From NCBI GenBank assembly GCA_963573305.1, contig OY754337.1:48249164-48313163 (forward strand): a stretch of DNA of 64,000 nt. The letters run 5' to 3'. The notes beneath the pieces were generated by a model. That model searched no databases, was not told the origin of the DNA, and saw only the letters and a program-made list of their open reading frames with translations. The first letter of the stretch is position 1. Every line of letters begins with the position of its first letter. Shown piece by piece: positions 47,640 to 58,029 of the stretch. This stretch comes from Pyrrhosoma nymphula (lineage: Eukaryota; Arthropoda; Insecta; Odonata; Coenagrionidae). Position numbers and translations under genes: made by a program.

Positions 47640-48080
47640 CATCATCGCATTCAGTCATCAATCCGAAGATTGGTTTACTGCAGCTCTCCAATACACTCTC
47701 TCTTCCGCCAACCGATTCATTCATACCTAATGATTCCCTTGGACGCCCTTCATAATTTGTCTGATGAATTCCATTCTTGGTCTTCCTCTGTAATTCTTCC
47801 CATTCATTTCTCCTTCCATCGTTTGTTTTAAATAGGCTCTATTGTTGAACAATGTGTTCAATAAATTTGTCTCATCTTCTTCTCAGAGTTTCCATCATAC
47901 TTTTTTCTCTCTAACTCTCCGCAGAACTTCTTCGTTAATGATTCTCTCAGTTCACTTAATCTTCATCATTCTTTGGATACACCACATCTCCATTGATTCC
48001 GATCTCTCTTGACCTGAAACTGTTATTGTCCAGGCTCCACTGCTAATTAAGAGCACATATGTTTTAATAACGTGCTTCCC
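47640..48080 (-). pseudogene. LINE RT C-terminal tail, 'IGHxLRH' family
   Basis: The minus strand encodes GAWTITVSGQERSESMEMWC then IQRMMKIK, followed by frameshifted remnants of the NEEVLRRV, GRPRMEFI and MNRLAEERVYWRAAVNQSSD parts. The last segment ends TCTTCGGATTGATGACTG, matching the 52010 copy. Confidence 0.75.
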
Positions 48081-48970
48081 TACGTCCAGGCTTGTGTTAG
48101 TAGCTGTTAGCAATATACAGTGTATATACCACGTACCGCATACATATGGTATCCCAGCCCATAAAGCTTCGTTTTCGTGCATCCGTTTCGGCGTCGTTTT
48201 GCCGCAGAGTTGTGCGTCACTCACAGACGCCGTTTTCATAGCAGCGGATAAAAAAAGAAGACGTAAACTGTGACGTGTTTGTTTTTTCGAATGATTCCAG
48301 TGCATTGTGGAGTAGCTGTTGGGAAATTGATGTTTGCGAGGTGTAATGGCGACGGAATTGGGCTCTGGGTTTTTTCTTTAAGACGACGAAGGGCGAAAAT
48401 GCGGATCTCTAATGTTTCACCCCCATAAACTTGTGAAAATCATGATTATCCGAACTGGAGCAATAATTTTCTCCAGCAATGGAAACGGTTTTGAAGGTAT
48501 CCTTGCGCCAAAATTAATGATGGCCAACAATTTCTCGGGAGTGAATCAACATGATCAACAGACGACAGGCTGAGAGCGCTGGTTCTCCCTCCCTGCCACA
48601 GCTCCGGCAACGCAGCCTGCGAGGAGAATCTCGTTTCTGATTGGTTGCGTACTGTGCGGCAATGCAAAAACGGATGAATGAAAACGTAGCTTAAAGACGA
48701 GCTGTGATTTTTTTCGGATTTGATTTTGGAAGAAAAGAATCAACATTCGTGGATGCAACATATTTACAGGAAGAAAATGGAATTTTTAAATTCCATTAAT
48801 TAAACGAAACATTTAGTTATTTAGCTTGATATATAGAAACAAATGAATGATTAAAAGCGCACTTTTAGCACCCAGACGCAACGCAGTTTGCGGTGAAAGT
48901 AGAGATATGGGTACCTCCCAACGGCCGAGTTAAATTGGGAGCATGAAAAAGATGAAAATTTAGCCTCCCC

Positions 48971-49743
48971 TTCCATGGTTTCAAGCTCAACTATGTTGAA
49001 GTTGAATTTCACAAATTAAAAAGAAACTGAGAAAATAGTGGAATATATAAATTAAAGTGCAACGACTGCAGTGCTGCATATGTGGGACAGACAGGACGCA
49101 CTTTCCAGGCAAGAATAGAAGAATATAAGAGATGTTTCCGGAAATGTAACCTATCGCAGTCCCACTTCGCCAGACATCTATGGGAAGAAAACCATAAAAG
49201 CGACTTAATACCGGAGATATTACACCGAGAGAAAAAAGGAAGGAAGATGGACAAAAGGGAGGAGCTGGAAAAAGAAGGAACATGAAGAAATGTCTTTTAC
49301 TCAATGACATCCTTTTTGAAAAACATTCCCCCCTCCTAGAAGTCTCTCTATCCCTCATGGAAAAACAAACCCCTGAACCTCCCACCCCACTCCCCACCTG
49401 CTGATAACCCACCGCTTCCTTAATCCCTAACCTCCGAGGAAGAACTACACCTAAGAAACCCACCCACCCCACCCCCCCCCAACAAACCCCCCCTATCACA
49501 CACACTTACGTGTCCTTCACGGGTGTTTTATAGATTCCTACACCACCCCTTACCTCTCCCCCGGAATTTTTCCCCTCCTCAACACCCCATTCCCCCCTCT
49601 CCTACCTTCCACCAAGTCCCTTAATACATACCTCTTGGAAATTGTTAAAATTTTGTACCTGATGATGACACCACTGTGTAGAAACATGTCGTACCAGGAA
49701 AATAAATCTGTGGAAGGATACCAAGTTACTTTTTCATTGGTGT
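48971..49743 (+). mobile_element. 5'-truncated Penelope-like retroelement with 12-bp TSD
   Basis: The flanks are exact 12-bp duplications TTTAGCCTCCCC (48959-48970 and 49744-49755). The plus strand at 49052-49285 encodes CNDCSAAYVGQTGRTFQARI, EEYKRCFRKCNLSQSHFARH, LWEENHKSDLIPEILHREKK, GRKMDKREELEKEG. This is the GIY-YIG endonuclease of Penelope-like elements (YVGQTGR, then the conserved R..EH-type region, then an ExI/EI..E end). The reverse transcriptase is missing. A hammerhead motif lies near the 3' end (49655-49694), followed by a tail AATAAATCTGTGGAA that also occurs at 51845. The intact TSD suggests a fairly recent insertion. Confidence 0.85.
49655..49694 (+). ncRNA. Minimal type I hammerhead ribozyme motif
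   Basis: Order: GTAC (stem I 5'), CTGATGA (conserved core), 15 nt forming a short stem II (ACAC with GTGT, loop CACT, plus an outer T-A pair and one bulged G), GAAAC, AT, GTC (predicted cleavage after C49690), GTAC (stem I 3'). Stem I is 4/4 complementary. Stem III is two pairs (AC/GT) with a 2-nt loop, the reduced form known in Penelope-like elements, where activity is often as a dimer. All invariant core positions are present. Confidence 0.75.
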
Positions 49744-51794
49744 TTTAGCCTCCCCATTTACCCAAAAAGACGCAGACCGATTTTATAACGCACTGTCGCG
49801 AAAACAATTGCATTGTATGGGCCGGAAAAATAGGAATAGCATTCATTTCTACTCTGGGCAATAGATAAAAGAAGAGGATAAATAGAACCATACAGTACAA
49901 TAGCGAAGAGGAACATCGAAGCCATTAAAATACGTAATATGCCATATTGAATGAATCATTTGTGCAGTTAAATACACAGAAAGCAAAGGTATCAGTTGCG
50001 GACATGTAGCGGAACCGTAATGGTTTATCTAGAAATTTACTTTAACCGAAAAATGTAAAATGAAAAGAATTTCCAAAATAGCGCTAAATAATTATTAAAT
50101 TTCTCCACTAATTGTACCACATAGTAATGTATAAATAGTGAAAGAGATAATCGGTTCATAATCTATCAGAATAATCGATCTGAGTATTACTAGTCAAAAT
50201 AATCGGTCCAGAGACAATCGAAAGAAATCCTATAAATACAAAATTGAAATTCTGTTTGTTTGAACGCTATAGACTTCCACACTCCTAGCTGGATTAGAAC
50301 TAAATTTGGCACACATGTTTATTTCAGAAGGATTGATAGGCTATATTTGAAAGGTTTCAAGGGTCCCTAGGTAGGCCTAGATTTGTTGACATTTACTCCC
50401 ATACAAAAAGCATTGGATTAGAGACAGCATTTTTTGCTTTTTAAAAATTACTTGCACTCATGGTACAGGCTTGGGATTTTTAGCATCGGATAACTGAAAG
50501 AATTAAGTTTTTCTATCTAGTATTCCATTTTCGTTTTCACTTTACTTTTGCTTAAAATTTGAGCTTTAGGCTCTAAAACCGTCATTATGTACTCCATTTC
50601 AACAACAGACATTTCTATTAACTTTACAACCACAGTATAGATTTTAAATGGGGTCTGATGCTCGATAACTTATGACCCAAGTTAATTGATCAACAGAATG
50701 TAACAGAATTACAATGCGATTTTTGTGGTGGATTTTTTTCACGCCGACCTCTCCATGTGTGGTTACATGACAGCTACATAGCACATACACGCATCGTGAA
50801 TGCCACATCGGGAAAATTATTTTAATCCAAAGCAATAATTTTATTTCTTCGGTTCTTCCCGATGAAAAACCAACCGGCGCCATCTCCTATGTTTCTACGA
50901 TAAATTGAGCAAAACAATCGATTATCATAATAATCTCAATCGTAATCACGCATTCCCAGAAAAGAAGGGCGTGATGTCATATAATGTACGGCGATTAAGG
51001 ACGGGAGAGGAGGAGGTGAAACAGGGACAGAGGGGAGGAGGGGTCAGGACAAGCCAGGGGCAAGCCACCCACCCTTCCTTCCCTCCCTTGCCCCTCTTCA
51101 ACAACCTGTCCGACCTCTCCCCCAACATCCAGGGCCATGAATGGCGAAAAGGGGGGTTTGCGTGCAGCGGCACCAAAATATTTCATTAATGGGAAAAAAA
51201 GAAGAGGAAGGGGTGCTTTAAAGCCATAACTCAACAGTCTAGCGCATCCGGATAAAAAATACATATATACATGCATACGTGCCTCTCTCTCTCTCCTGTA
51301 CCCCATGCCTTAATATTTTTTAAAACTTATTTTCTCGCCCCCCCCCTCATCCACCGCTTGAGATGAGCCCTCCACCCTCAGCCTCTAGATTAATGACGTA
51401 CACGTAAAAAGAAGGAGGGCAGTTGCCAGGGGAGATGCCGGTGGCGGGTGACGCCGAGTTCGGAAGCGTGAAGAGCACCTGCATTACCCTCTCCCCTGCA
51501 CGTCTAACGCTCAGTTTCATCATATCCGCATGATGAAGATCGAATGGATTGGGAAAAATATTAACGAATAAGTCCTAAGAAGAGTTGGGAGAGAAAAGAA
51601 GTAGGTCTAATGAGAACTCTTTGAGAAGAAGAGATTATTCAGCTCCCGCACTTCACCTGAAGATTCCGCCACTCACTCAAAAGAGGGGAAAGGGTAAGAT
51701 ATTGTGAGCAGAATATCCCGAGCAAATGAGGCATTCTACCAGAAAAGGAGTGTTATAAGGAGGACACAATTTTGGTTTTCCAGAGATTTCACTG

Positions 51795-51862
51795 CATAAA
51801 TTATACCTAATGATGGCGTAACAGCAGAAACCGGTTGTTGGTAATGCAATAAATCTGTGGAA
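51795..51862 (+). repeat. Hammerhead-like 3' end of a Penelope-type element (solo)
   Basis: ATACCTAATGATGGCGTAAC, AGCAGAAACCGGTTGTTGG, then a TGCAATAAATCTGTGGAAAA tail. The core reads CTAATGA (G5 changed to A), so likely inactive. The AATAAATCTGTGGAA tail is the one following the hammerhead at 49655, and the GATGGCGTAAC body matches the minus unit at 22012-22051. No ORF nearby. Confidence 0.6.
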
Positions 51863-52009
51863 AAGTTGTGTTATTCTTAAAATAATGGAAAGGTTCCACA
51901 AAGTTATATCTTCGTCATGTGATAATAGAAAAGGAGTATGGTATAGCTATGTATAGCTATTACATAGTAACAATCCTGGAGAGAAGGAAGGACTTTTTTT
52001 TAAACATAA

Positions 52010-52430
52010 ATTCGGAGCATGCTCTTACGTGGCAGTGGAGACTCGATAAAAACAACCGCAGAGCAAGAGAGATTTGAAGCAATGAAGATGTGGTGTTATC
52101 GAAGAACTATGAAGATGAAATTAATGGATAGAATCATCAACGAAGAAACCCTACGAAGAGTCGGAGAGAGAAGAAGTATAGCAAATAAAACTCTTCAAAG
52201 GAGAAAGAGAATATTATTGGGTACATTTTTAGACAAAATGGCCATTTAAAAGCAATTTTGGATGCAGAAATAAAAGGGAGAATCGTCGAGGATGACCGAG
52301 AGTGGAATAAGATACATCAGTCAAGTTATGCAAGACGTCAGAATGTAGAAATGAAGCGGTTGGCAGAGAAGAGAGTGGAGTGGAGAGCTGCAGCAAACCA
52401 ATCTTCGGATTGATGGCTGCTGATGATGAA
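52010..52430 (+). pseudogene. LINE RT C-terminal tail, 'IGHxLRH' family
   Basis: Encodes TAEQERFEAMKMWCYRRTMK, then MKLMDRIINEETLRRVGERR, SIANKTLQRRKR; after shifts the GRIVEDDREW and AEKRVEWRAAANQSSD segments. Ends CGGATTGATGGCTGCTGATG. The catalytic RT is absent. Confidence 0.8.
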
Positions 52431-53259
52431 ACCGATGTCCTACCATCGACAACACTCAAAAAACTTAACTAATCGACAGTCTGATGTCATAAAAAATAAC
52501 CTGAACTCTCAGTTAACATCCAAGTTAACGAAAAGGTTGCATCATCTCGCGTCTAACGATAACCGGACGCAAAAAAAACCGCGGATAAGTCGCTGCGGGA
52601 ATGCACGTCAGCACGCGCGTAACTCGGTAGTCCCCGAGGCTGCCAACATCGGGGAAACGAAGACGTAATAAAAGATTTTAGAGATACAAAACATCCAAGT
52701 TTTTCCGGAAAAAGTAAAAGAAGAAAAAAAAAACAACACCTGGACGGAGGAGAGGAGGAAAAAAGCCACAGGATGAGGCTACTGGAGAGCAAGAAAAGAC
52801 GTTAAAAAATAGAAAAGGGAAATAAACACGTTGGGTTATTTTACGTGGCCCACGGATGGTCAAAATTCACAGAAGAAGACAATGGATATCCGTCACTGCC
52901 AAGCCAGTCATACCTGGAATCGTAAAATTAATGATTTTCTGACTTTATCATTAGGTGACGGAGAGATTCTCCCGAAACAGCAGGGCATCGCTGAAGTCGT
53001 CAGTCTTCGCGGTTTTAAATTCGGCTGCGGTAGAGTTACCATAACGGACACCCCATGAACAGTAAGAGGAGTATAATAATGGGGAAGCCGGGGTAGATTC
53101 TGGATCCATGGACAACTGGGGCAATGCCAAACCGCGACCTCCTTTCCGGGGAGAAGTTTTTTGCGCCACTTTACCGCCAGATCTTTTGAGATGAAATAAT
53201 AGGATAACTGGTCCAAAATGTACACGGATTACATCCATGCGTTATGCGAAGTAAATGAT

Positions 53260-53690
53260 TCCCATTCCCAATCTGGGTATGGAGTATCTGAGAAGCGTTT
53301 GCGGTAGAAGCAGAAGGGATAGGGTTAGGAAGGAGTTGATAATGAAAGAATGTGGAATGGATGATCCGGTAATGGGCATGTATGAAAGGAGAAGGCTTCG
53401 TTGGTTTGGTCATGTCGAGAGAATGTTTTTGTTTTATTGACCAAATCTCAAAAAAACCAATTGAAAGAATGGATGTCAATCGAATACCTAATTAAACAGA
53501 ATTATGATAAAGGTGTGAATGATACGAGATGAAAGGCTGAATGCCATGGGTGAATTTGGTGGAAGATACTCTTTAAGAGGAGGGATATCAGGGGCCTTAA
53601 GGTTAGGGGAGCGTGCGTGAAGCAATGCATGAATGTAATAGAAGCGAAAGAGGTATGCAAGGATAGGGCAGTATGGAGGAAATCATTATA
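53260..53690 (+). pseudogene. LINE RT C-terminal tail, 'GHVERM' family, with 46-bp insertion
   Basis: Encodes LRSVCGRSRRDRVRKELIMK, ECGMDDPVMGMYERRRLRWF, GHVERM. Right after ERM, 46 bp (53426-53471) interrupts the frame relative to the copy at 7240. The interruption is bounded by AGAATG on both sides (53420-53425, 53466-53471). The tail continues to TGCATGAATGTAATAGAAGC, GAAAGAGGTATGCAAGGATA. Confidence 0.8.
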
Positions 53691-54089
53691 GTAGACAGCT
53701 TTATATTCCTAACAGCAAAATTAACTTTTTTTCGCTCTGCCAACCCCGAAGGGAAGCGCGTATATTTGTATGATTTCCACTATATGCGAGATGTCACGCA
53801 TCTTCGACAGCGGTCCACAGATCATTCAGTGATAGCATTGTTTCATGTCACTCGTACTAGGAACTTATTTACATTGTAGGTGAGGAGAGAAAACCCCTTG
53901 AAAGATTTCAGGAGAAGGCAGTACATGGTTGAGGTGGACAATGAGGTGGAAGGGGACGGTTTCGTTTTTCATGGAGTAAAATATAGCGTAGCATCGTATG
54001 GCACTGGGGTGAGGCACACTAATGGGTCAGAAACGTGGATCATCGGAAAAACAGACCAGAAATGATCAGAATGATTCCAAGCTTGGTGT

Positions 54090-54485
54090 TGGCGGAGGGT
54101 GCTGAAGGTCAAACGGACGGATAAAATAAGAAATGAAGAAATGTACAGAAGAGGAAAGGCCATATGGAGCACTGTATAGAAAAGAAGAACCAGATGCATT
54201 GGGCACACCCACAGGTACATACAATGGGTTTGTGATGAATATAACTGAAGGAAAAATAAGAGGGAAAAGACCAAATAGAATGGCCATGAGATAAATACAT
54301 AGACCTAATAAAGAGAAAAGTACATAAGAACTACCAGGGAGAAAGGGAACTAGCATTATATAGGGAGGGATCTACATCTACATCTACAAAATACCCTGCA
54401 AGCCACCTCAGGGGTGTGTGGCAGGGGGGATGGATGGGCTGCAGTCAACCAATCTTAGGATTGAACAACCAACGACGATGATTGT
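54090..54485 (+). pseudogene. LINE tail, 'IGHxLRH' family, split by a 60-bp retroposon
   Basis: AAATGTACAGAAGAGGAAAG, CCATATGGAGCACTGTATAG, AAAAGAAGAACCAGATGCAT, TGGGCACACC correspond to the 13565-13650 copy. The 3' part resumes after the insertion with GGATGGGCTGCAGTCAACCA, ATCTTAGGATTGAACAACCA. The 13798-13850 copy has these joined directly. Confidence 0.8.
54371..54430 (-). mobile_element. Tail-only retroposon insertion (60 bp) with GGGA duplication
   Basis: TCTACATCTACATCTACAAA, ATACCCTGCAAGCCACCTCA, GGGGTGTGTGGCAG, flanked by GGGA (54367-54370 and 54427-54430). On the minus strand the unit ends in (GTAGAT)n. Comparison with the uninterrupted LINE copy at 13798-13830 defines both boundaries to within a few bases. 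Confidence 0.8.
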
Positions 54486-54925
54486 ATGGTACAGAGACGT
54501 GGACTCTGGCGTAAATAGGATGAGAATAGGCTGTTGGCGTCTTAGATGTGGGTGCGGAAGATAACGGAGTAAGTTCCATGTACTTAAAGGAAATCAAATG
54601 GAGAAATGATCATTTGGTGGGCGAGGAGAGGAAGGTGCTGAAGGAGATTACTAGGACGAGAAAAAGTAGGCGGTTGGAACGGGTAATGTTACGTGAAGTG
54701 ATGCAGAAGGCCGCAATAGAGGGATGTAGGGTAAGCAGGGGAGTGACAGAAAGAGAACAGGATTTATGAATGAGATGAAAAGAGGTGGAACATATGGCGA
54801 GCTGGTAAATGCAATAGTGTAACAAGGTTATGCCCTTGAGCTGTTTAAGATAGGCAACCTTACTTCCATCTAAGATAATATTTACCGGTAGATCACCTCT
54901 AATAATGAGCTTCCCTAACATCAGA
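54485..54925 (+). pseudogene. LINE RT tail, family A
   Basis: GTACAGAGACGTGGACTCTG, then GGAAATCAAATGGAGAAATG, TGGTGGGCGAGGAGAGGAAG, GTGCTGAAGGAGATTACTAG and GAACAGGATTTATGAATGAG match family A. The 3' end is ATTTACCGGTAGATCACCTC, as in the copies at 6075, 17855 and 29030. Confidence 0.7.
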
Positions 54926-55309
54926 GTAGTTGAGAGGCCGACGTTTTCATGGATACGTAATCTCCAGGGGCACCCACACTTCGAGTGACAACCATGCATC
55001 TAACGGGTCTAATTTTCGAAACGCTGTGATAAATATCGCATGCGAAACTACTAATTTATTGCATAGTATCCTCGATTCAGCAATATCGAGCCGTCACATT
55101 TGTCCGCGTGCAATAATTATTGATTGGAAAAAATCGAGTGGTTGTGAAGCGTTCGATACTTCTCGAAATCATATGAGTTTGCTATTTTCGCGTGAAATAA
55201 TATCAAGAATCTACCACCAGGTGGAAACTTGAAATAAGCCATCAATGCCATGGTGAATTAGAGATATCACGAGCATAGCACACGTAGTGTCGAAAAATCG
55301 ACATGAACA

Positions 55310-55560
55310 TACTACTCTGCGAACCTCCCCACGGGCGTATAGCAGGGGGTGTTAGGACAACAGTCATGTAAAGGGAAGAGAATAGAGAAAAAGAAGGGAC
55401 AGAGTACAAAAGCGAATTGCATGTTAACGGAGTACCTTAGTGTCACGCTGTTCTTTCTGCTACCATAGTCACTAATGGTGGATGGAAAGAAGGAATTTTT
55501 GTACCTGTCAGTTCGACAGGGTCTCTCTCTCATTGTTTCGATTCTATCAGTTTCTGGAGA
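55310..55560 (-). repeat. Short-tailed retroposon, subfamily ii with tail
   Basis: ACATACTACTCTGCGAACCT, CCCCACGGGCGTATAGCAGG, GGGTGTTAGGACAACAGTCA, TGTAAAGGGAA, then GCATGTTAACGGAGTACCTT and CACTAATGGTGGATGGAAAG. Full arrangement of tail plus subfamily ii body. Confidence 0.65.
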
Positions 55561-55669
55561 TGTAATGCGTGGTCATAACAATATCCTCCGTGTATACACT
55601 ATAATTCGCTGGCTCTGAATTCTTCAAGTAACGAAACAGAATAATGATATATAATACATTGTTATGAAT

Positions 55670-55930
55670 GCTGTGAGAAGGGGTAGAATATATCAAGGAA
55701 TGAATGTTTGCCTCATTGGATGCTCCAATAATGGACATGCATAAAAAGGAGTGTGCTTCGCTTGTTTGGCCATGTTGAGAGAATAGACTAACGAGTCAAA
55801 TAACGAAATACGCAAACATGATAAAGGAAAGAATAGCTTTAGAGGAAGGGGAAGACCGAGAATTTCACGGGTGAATGTGGTGGAATAGACTCTAAAGATG
55901 AGAAATATTAGTAGTCTTTAGAATCGGAGA
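55670..55930 (+). pseudogene. LINE RT tail, 'GHVERM' family
   Basis: GGATGCTCCAATAATGGACA, GTGTGCTTCGCTTGTTTGGC, CATGTTGAGAGAATAGACTA, then GAATGTGGTGGAATAGACTC. Highly decayed. Confidence 0.55.
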
Positions 55931-56014
55931 ACGTACATATGTGAACAGAGGAATTTTTTAGGCTTAACAGAAATAGCCTAGTTTTTAGGCTTTTCAGGCG
56001 AATGATGCTGATCA

Positions 56015-56164
56015 GTTGTTCTCCGGTTTTCCAACGGGTTAGGCTTTCCATGATTGACGACGTTTCGGCAGGAGACTTTCCTGCCATTTTAAAATTGCAG
56101 GAGTCTCCTGCCGAAACGTCGGCAATCATGGAAAGCCTAATCCGGTGGGAAACCCGAGAACAAC
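56015..56164. repeat. Foldback of two truncated hammerhead-like units, ~65-bp arms
   Basis: The outer arms GTTGTTCTCCGGTTTTCC and mirrored GAGAACAAC pair. The inner arms contain CCATGATTGACGACGTTTCG and CGAAACGTCGGCAATCATGG. Each arm has the 3' half of the motif (GCAGGAG..CTCCTGC stem II, GAAACGTC). The CTGANGA half is replaced at the symmetric centre by TTTTAAAAT. The unit was therefore joined head-to-head at the core. Confidence 0.65.
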
Positions 56165-56519
56165 TCCAATAGCCTAGTTCTTTGACTTTGCCTAACCCAA
56201 AGGGATGGCGTGAGGGGTATGCATGTGTGTAAGTATTTAAGCGTAGCGAGTAGTCTCCCGAGTCTTCAGCGACAGGAAATGTTTATTTTTATTTGTGGCA
56301 ATGAAATAATTTCACAAGGTTAAGCCTGAGAATATTAGCTTTAATCATAACACTAGACTTAACTCGCGTGCTCCCGCATAGCAATGCGAAACACATATAC
56401 ACACACACCCCGGCGATGGAAACGGGTAAAAAACCTTGAGAGTCAACAATGAACCGACGCCATGACGACGAAACCGGGAGGACCACCTAAATAAAGGATA
56501 ACACAGGATTTTCATTAAT

Positions 56520-56950
56520 GTCTGTGGAGGGGAGTCAGTCGGCGAAAGAGATGGACGGGGGGGAGGGGGTTGGCGGGGGAGGTTAGGGGGAGGCGGGAAG
56601 CGATAATAATAAAAAATAAAGACCACTTCGACTCACACAAACATTGTGGACTGCGGATCGATTTCCCCTCGTAGTAATGCCACATCGATCAGGCCGAGAG
56701 AATAAGAAGGGAAGTTAAAGGAGGAAGAGGGGAAAGATAGCGAGAGAGAGAGAGAGGATAAAGGCAGTAAGGGGTAAGATAGGGATAGGGGAGGAAGGAG
56801 AGGGAGAGAAGAGGTGGAAAGTAGGTCACCGGCTTCCATGGATTTCCGTTGGAGAATGGACGCCAGAGCAGCCAGGGTGGCGTTCGAGGGGGTTAAAGGG
56901 GGGGGGACGATGAAGGGGTTCGCAAGAGAGGGAGTCAGGACACCAGTCTT
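56520..56950. repeat. G/A-rich low-complexity islands
   Basis: GGGGGGGAGGGGGTTGGCGG near 56560, GAGAGAGAGAGAGG near 56745, and AAAGGGGGGGGGACG near 56895. ORFs here are Pro/Ser/Leu-biased and not credible. Confidence 0.55.
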
Positions 56951-57249
56951 TTTAAAAAATGTTTTCGTGAATTAAAAACAGCCCTAAATTTACACGGTCG
57001 GGCTTACCATCTTAGATTTGGCCGGGCCAGTCAAATGGAAATCATGGGTGACTGGGAAATGTCACACATGATTTTATTTTCCGCAAGAAGTAACATCTTC
57101 TAGTATTCACCAATTGAAAATATTAATAATACTGATCAGTAGAAGTATACTCATCCGTGTACCGCATGTTAGCATGTTTGTCAACGTAGCACTCTCTTGT
57201 TTTCTGATTTAGCCTTGCATTGTTCTCCTGACTGCTTTCTGGTCCTCGT

Positions 57250-57360
57250 CTATCGGCCGGGTAAGCGATAGAGGTTGATTTGAACTAGGATGAGCACTGC
57301 AGCCAGATGTGGAATCACCCCGTGCCACACACCCTGGTGGTGGATTCGTAGAAGTAGATA
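57250..57360 (+). repeat. Short-tailed retroposon, subfamily iii
   Basis: TCTATCGGCCGGGTAAG, TGAACTAGGATGAGCACTGC, GTGGAATCACCCCGTGCCAC, ACACCCTGGTGGTGGATTCG, TAGAAGTAGATAG. The same body (inverted) occurs at 2490-2590 (GGGGTGATTCCACACTAAAC, then TCCCCCGGCCGGTAG). Confidence 0.55.
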
Positions 57361-57369
57361 GGGAGTTTC

Positions 57370-58010
57370 GGTTTTGAAGTGCTTGTCCCGATGTCCGAAA
57401 ATCGAACTCGATTTAGCGTACTCAAAATTGGATACTGAAGTCTGGAATGAACTCTTTCACGCAATCCAACACTCTGATTCCATTTCTGATCGGCGCATGC
57501 GTAGAAGATGTAGCGTTTCTTCACATTGCACATGTATGCATAATAAACAACCGTTTGTTCCATACAAAAACACACAAATTTTATACCCTTCGATCAATTC
57601 TAGGTAGCTTACCTTGAGGGGAGGCGCTTGAACCACTCGATATTATTTCGATCATGTAACTCAGGAGTACCGTGATACAATCATTAAGGGTACGAGATTT
57701 TGGTGCGCTTTATTCACTCGTAACAATCTCACGCAGTCTTCCAGATCGGGTATTTTCTTACCGGTATATCGTTGTCGGCGTTTAATCTCCCGAGTAAAGA
57801 CGCAATAAACAACATACCAGAAGCGTAAGTTATCCATCCGAATATTTTAATCGCACCGAAATGTCGAACCGTTCGTAGTAGTACCGCGTGAATCCTTAAT
57901 TACGGGATCGGAATAATCTCGAACAGTTCAAACACAACCCCTTGGTGTTTTTGATACATAAGTACTAGAAATTTCATCACACACGATATCACACCGCTTA
58001 GTGTTCATAG
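57370..58010 (+). repeat. Unclassified repeat shared with 15045-15330
   Basis: Blocks ATTGGATACTGAAGTCTGGA, ATTTCTGATCGGCGCATGCG, CGATCAATTCTAGGTAGCTT and ACACGATATCACACCGCTTA match the other copy in order. This copy has ~300 bp more between the last two blocks. No coding similarity recognised. Confidence 0.5.
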
Positions 58011-58029
58011 ATGTGGTCTTCGTGATTAA

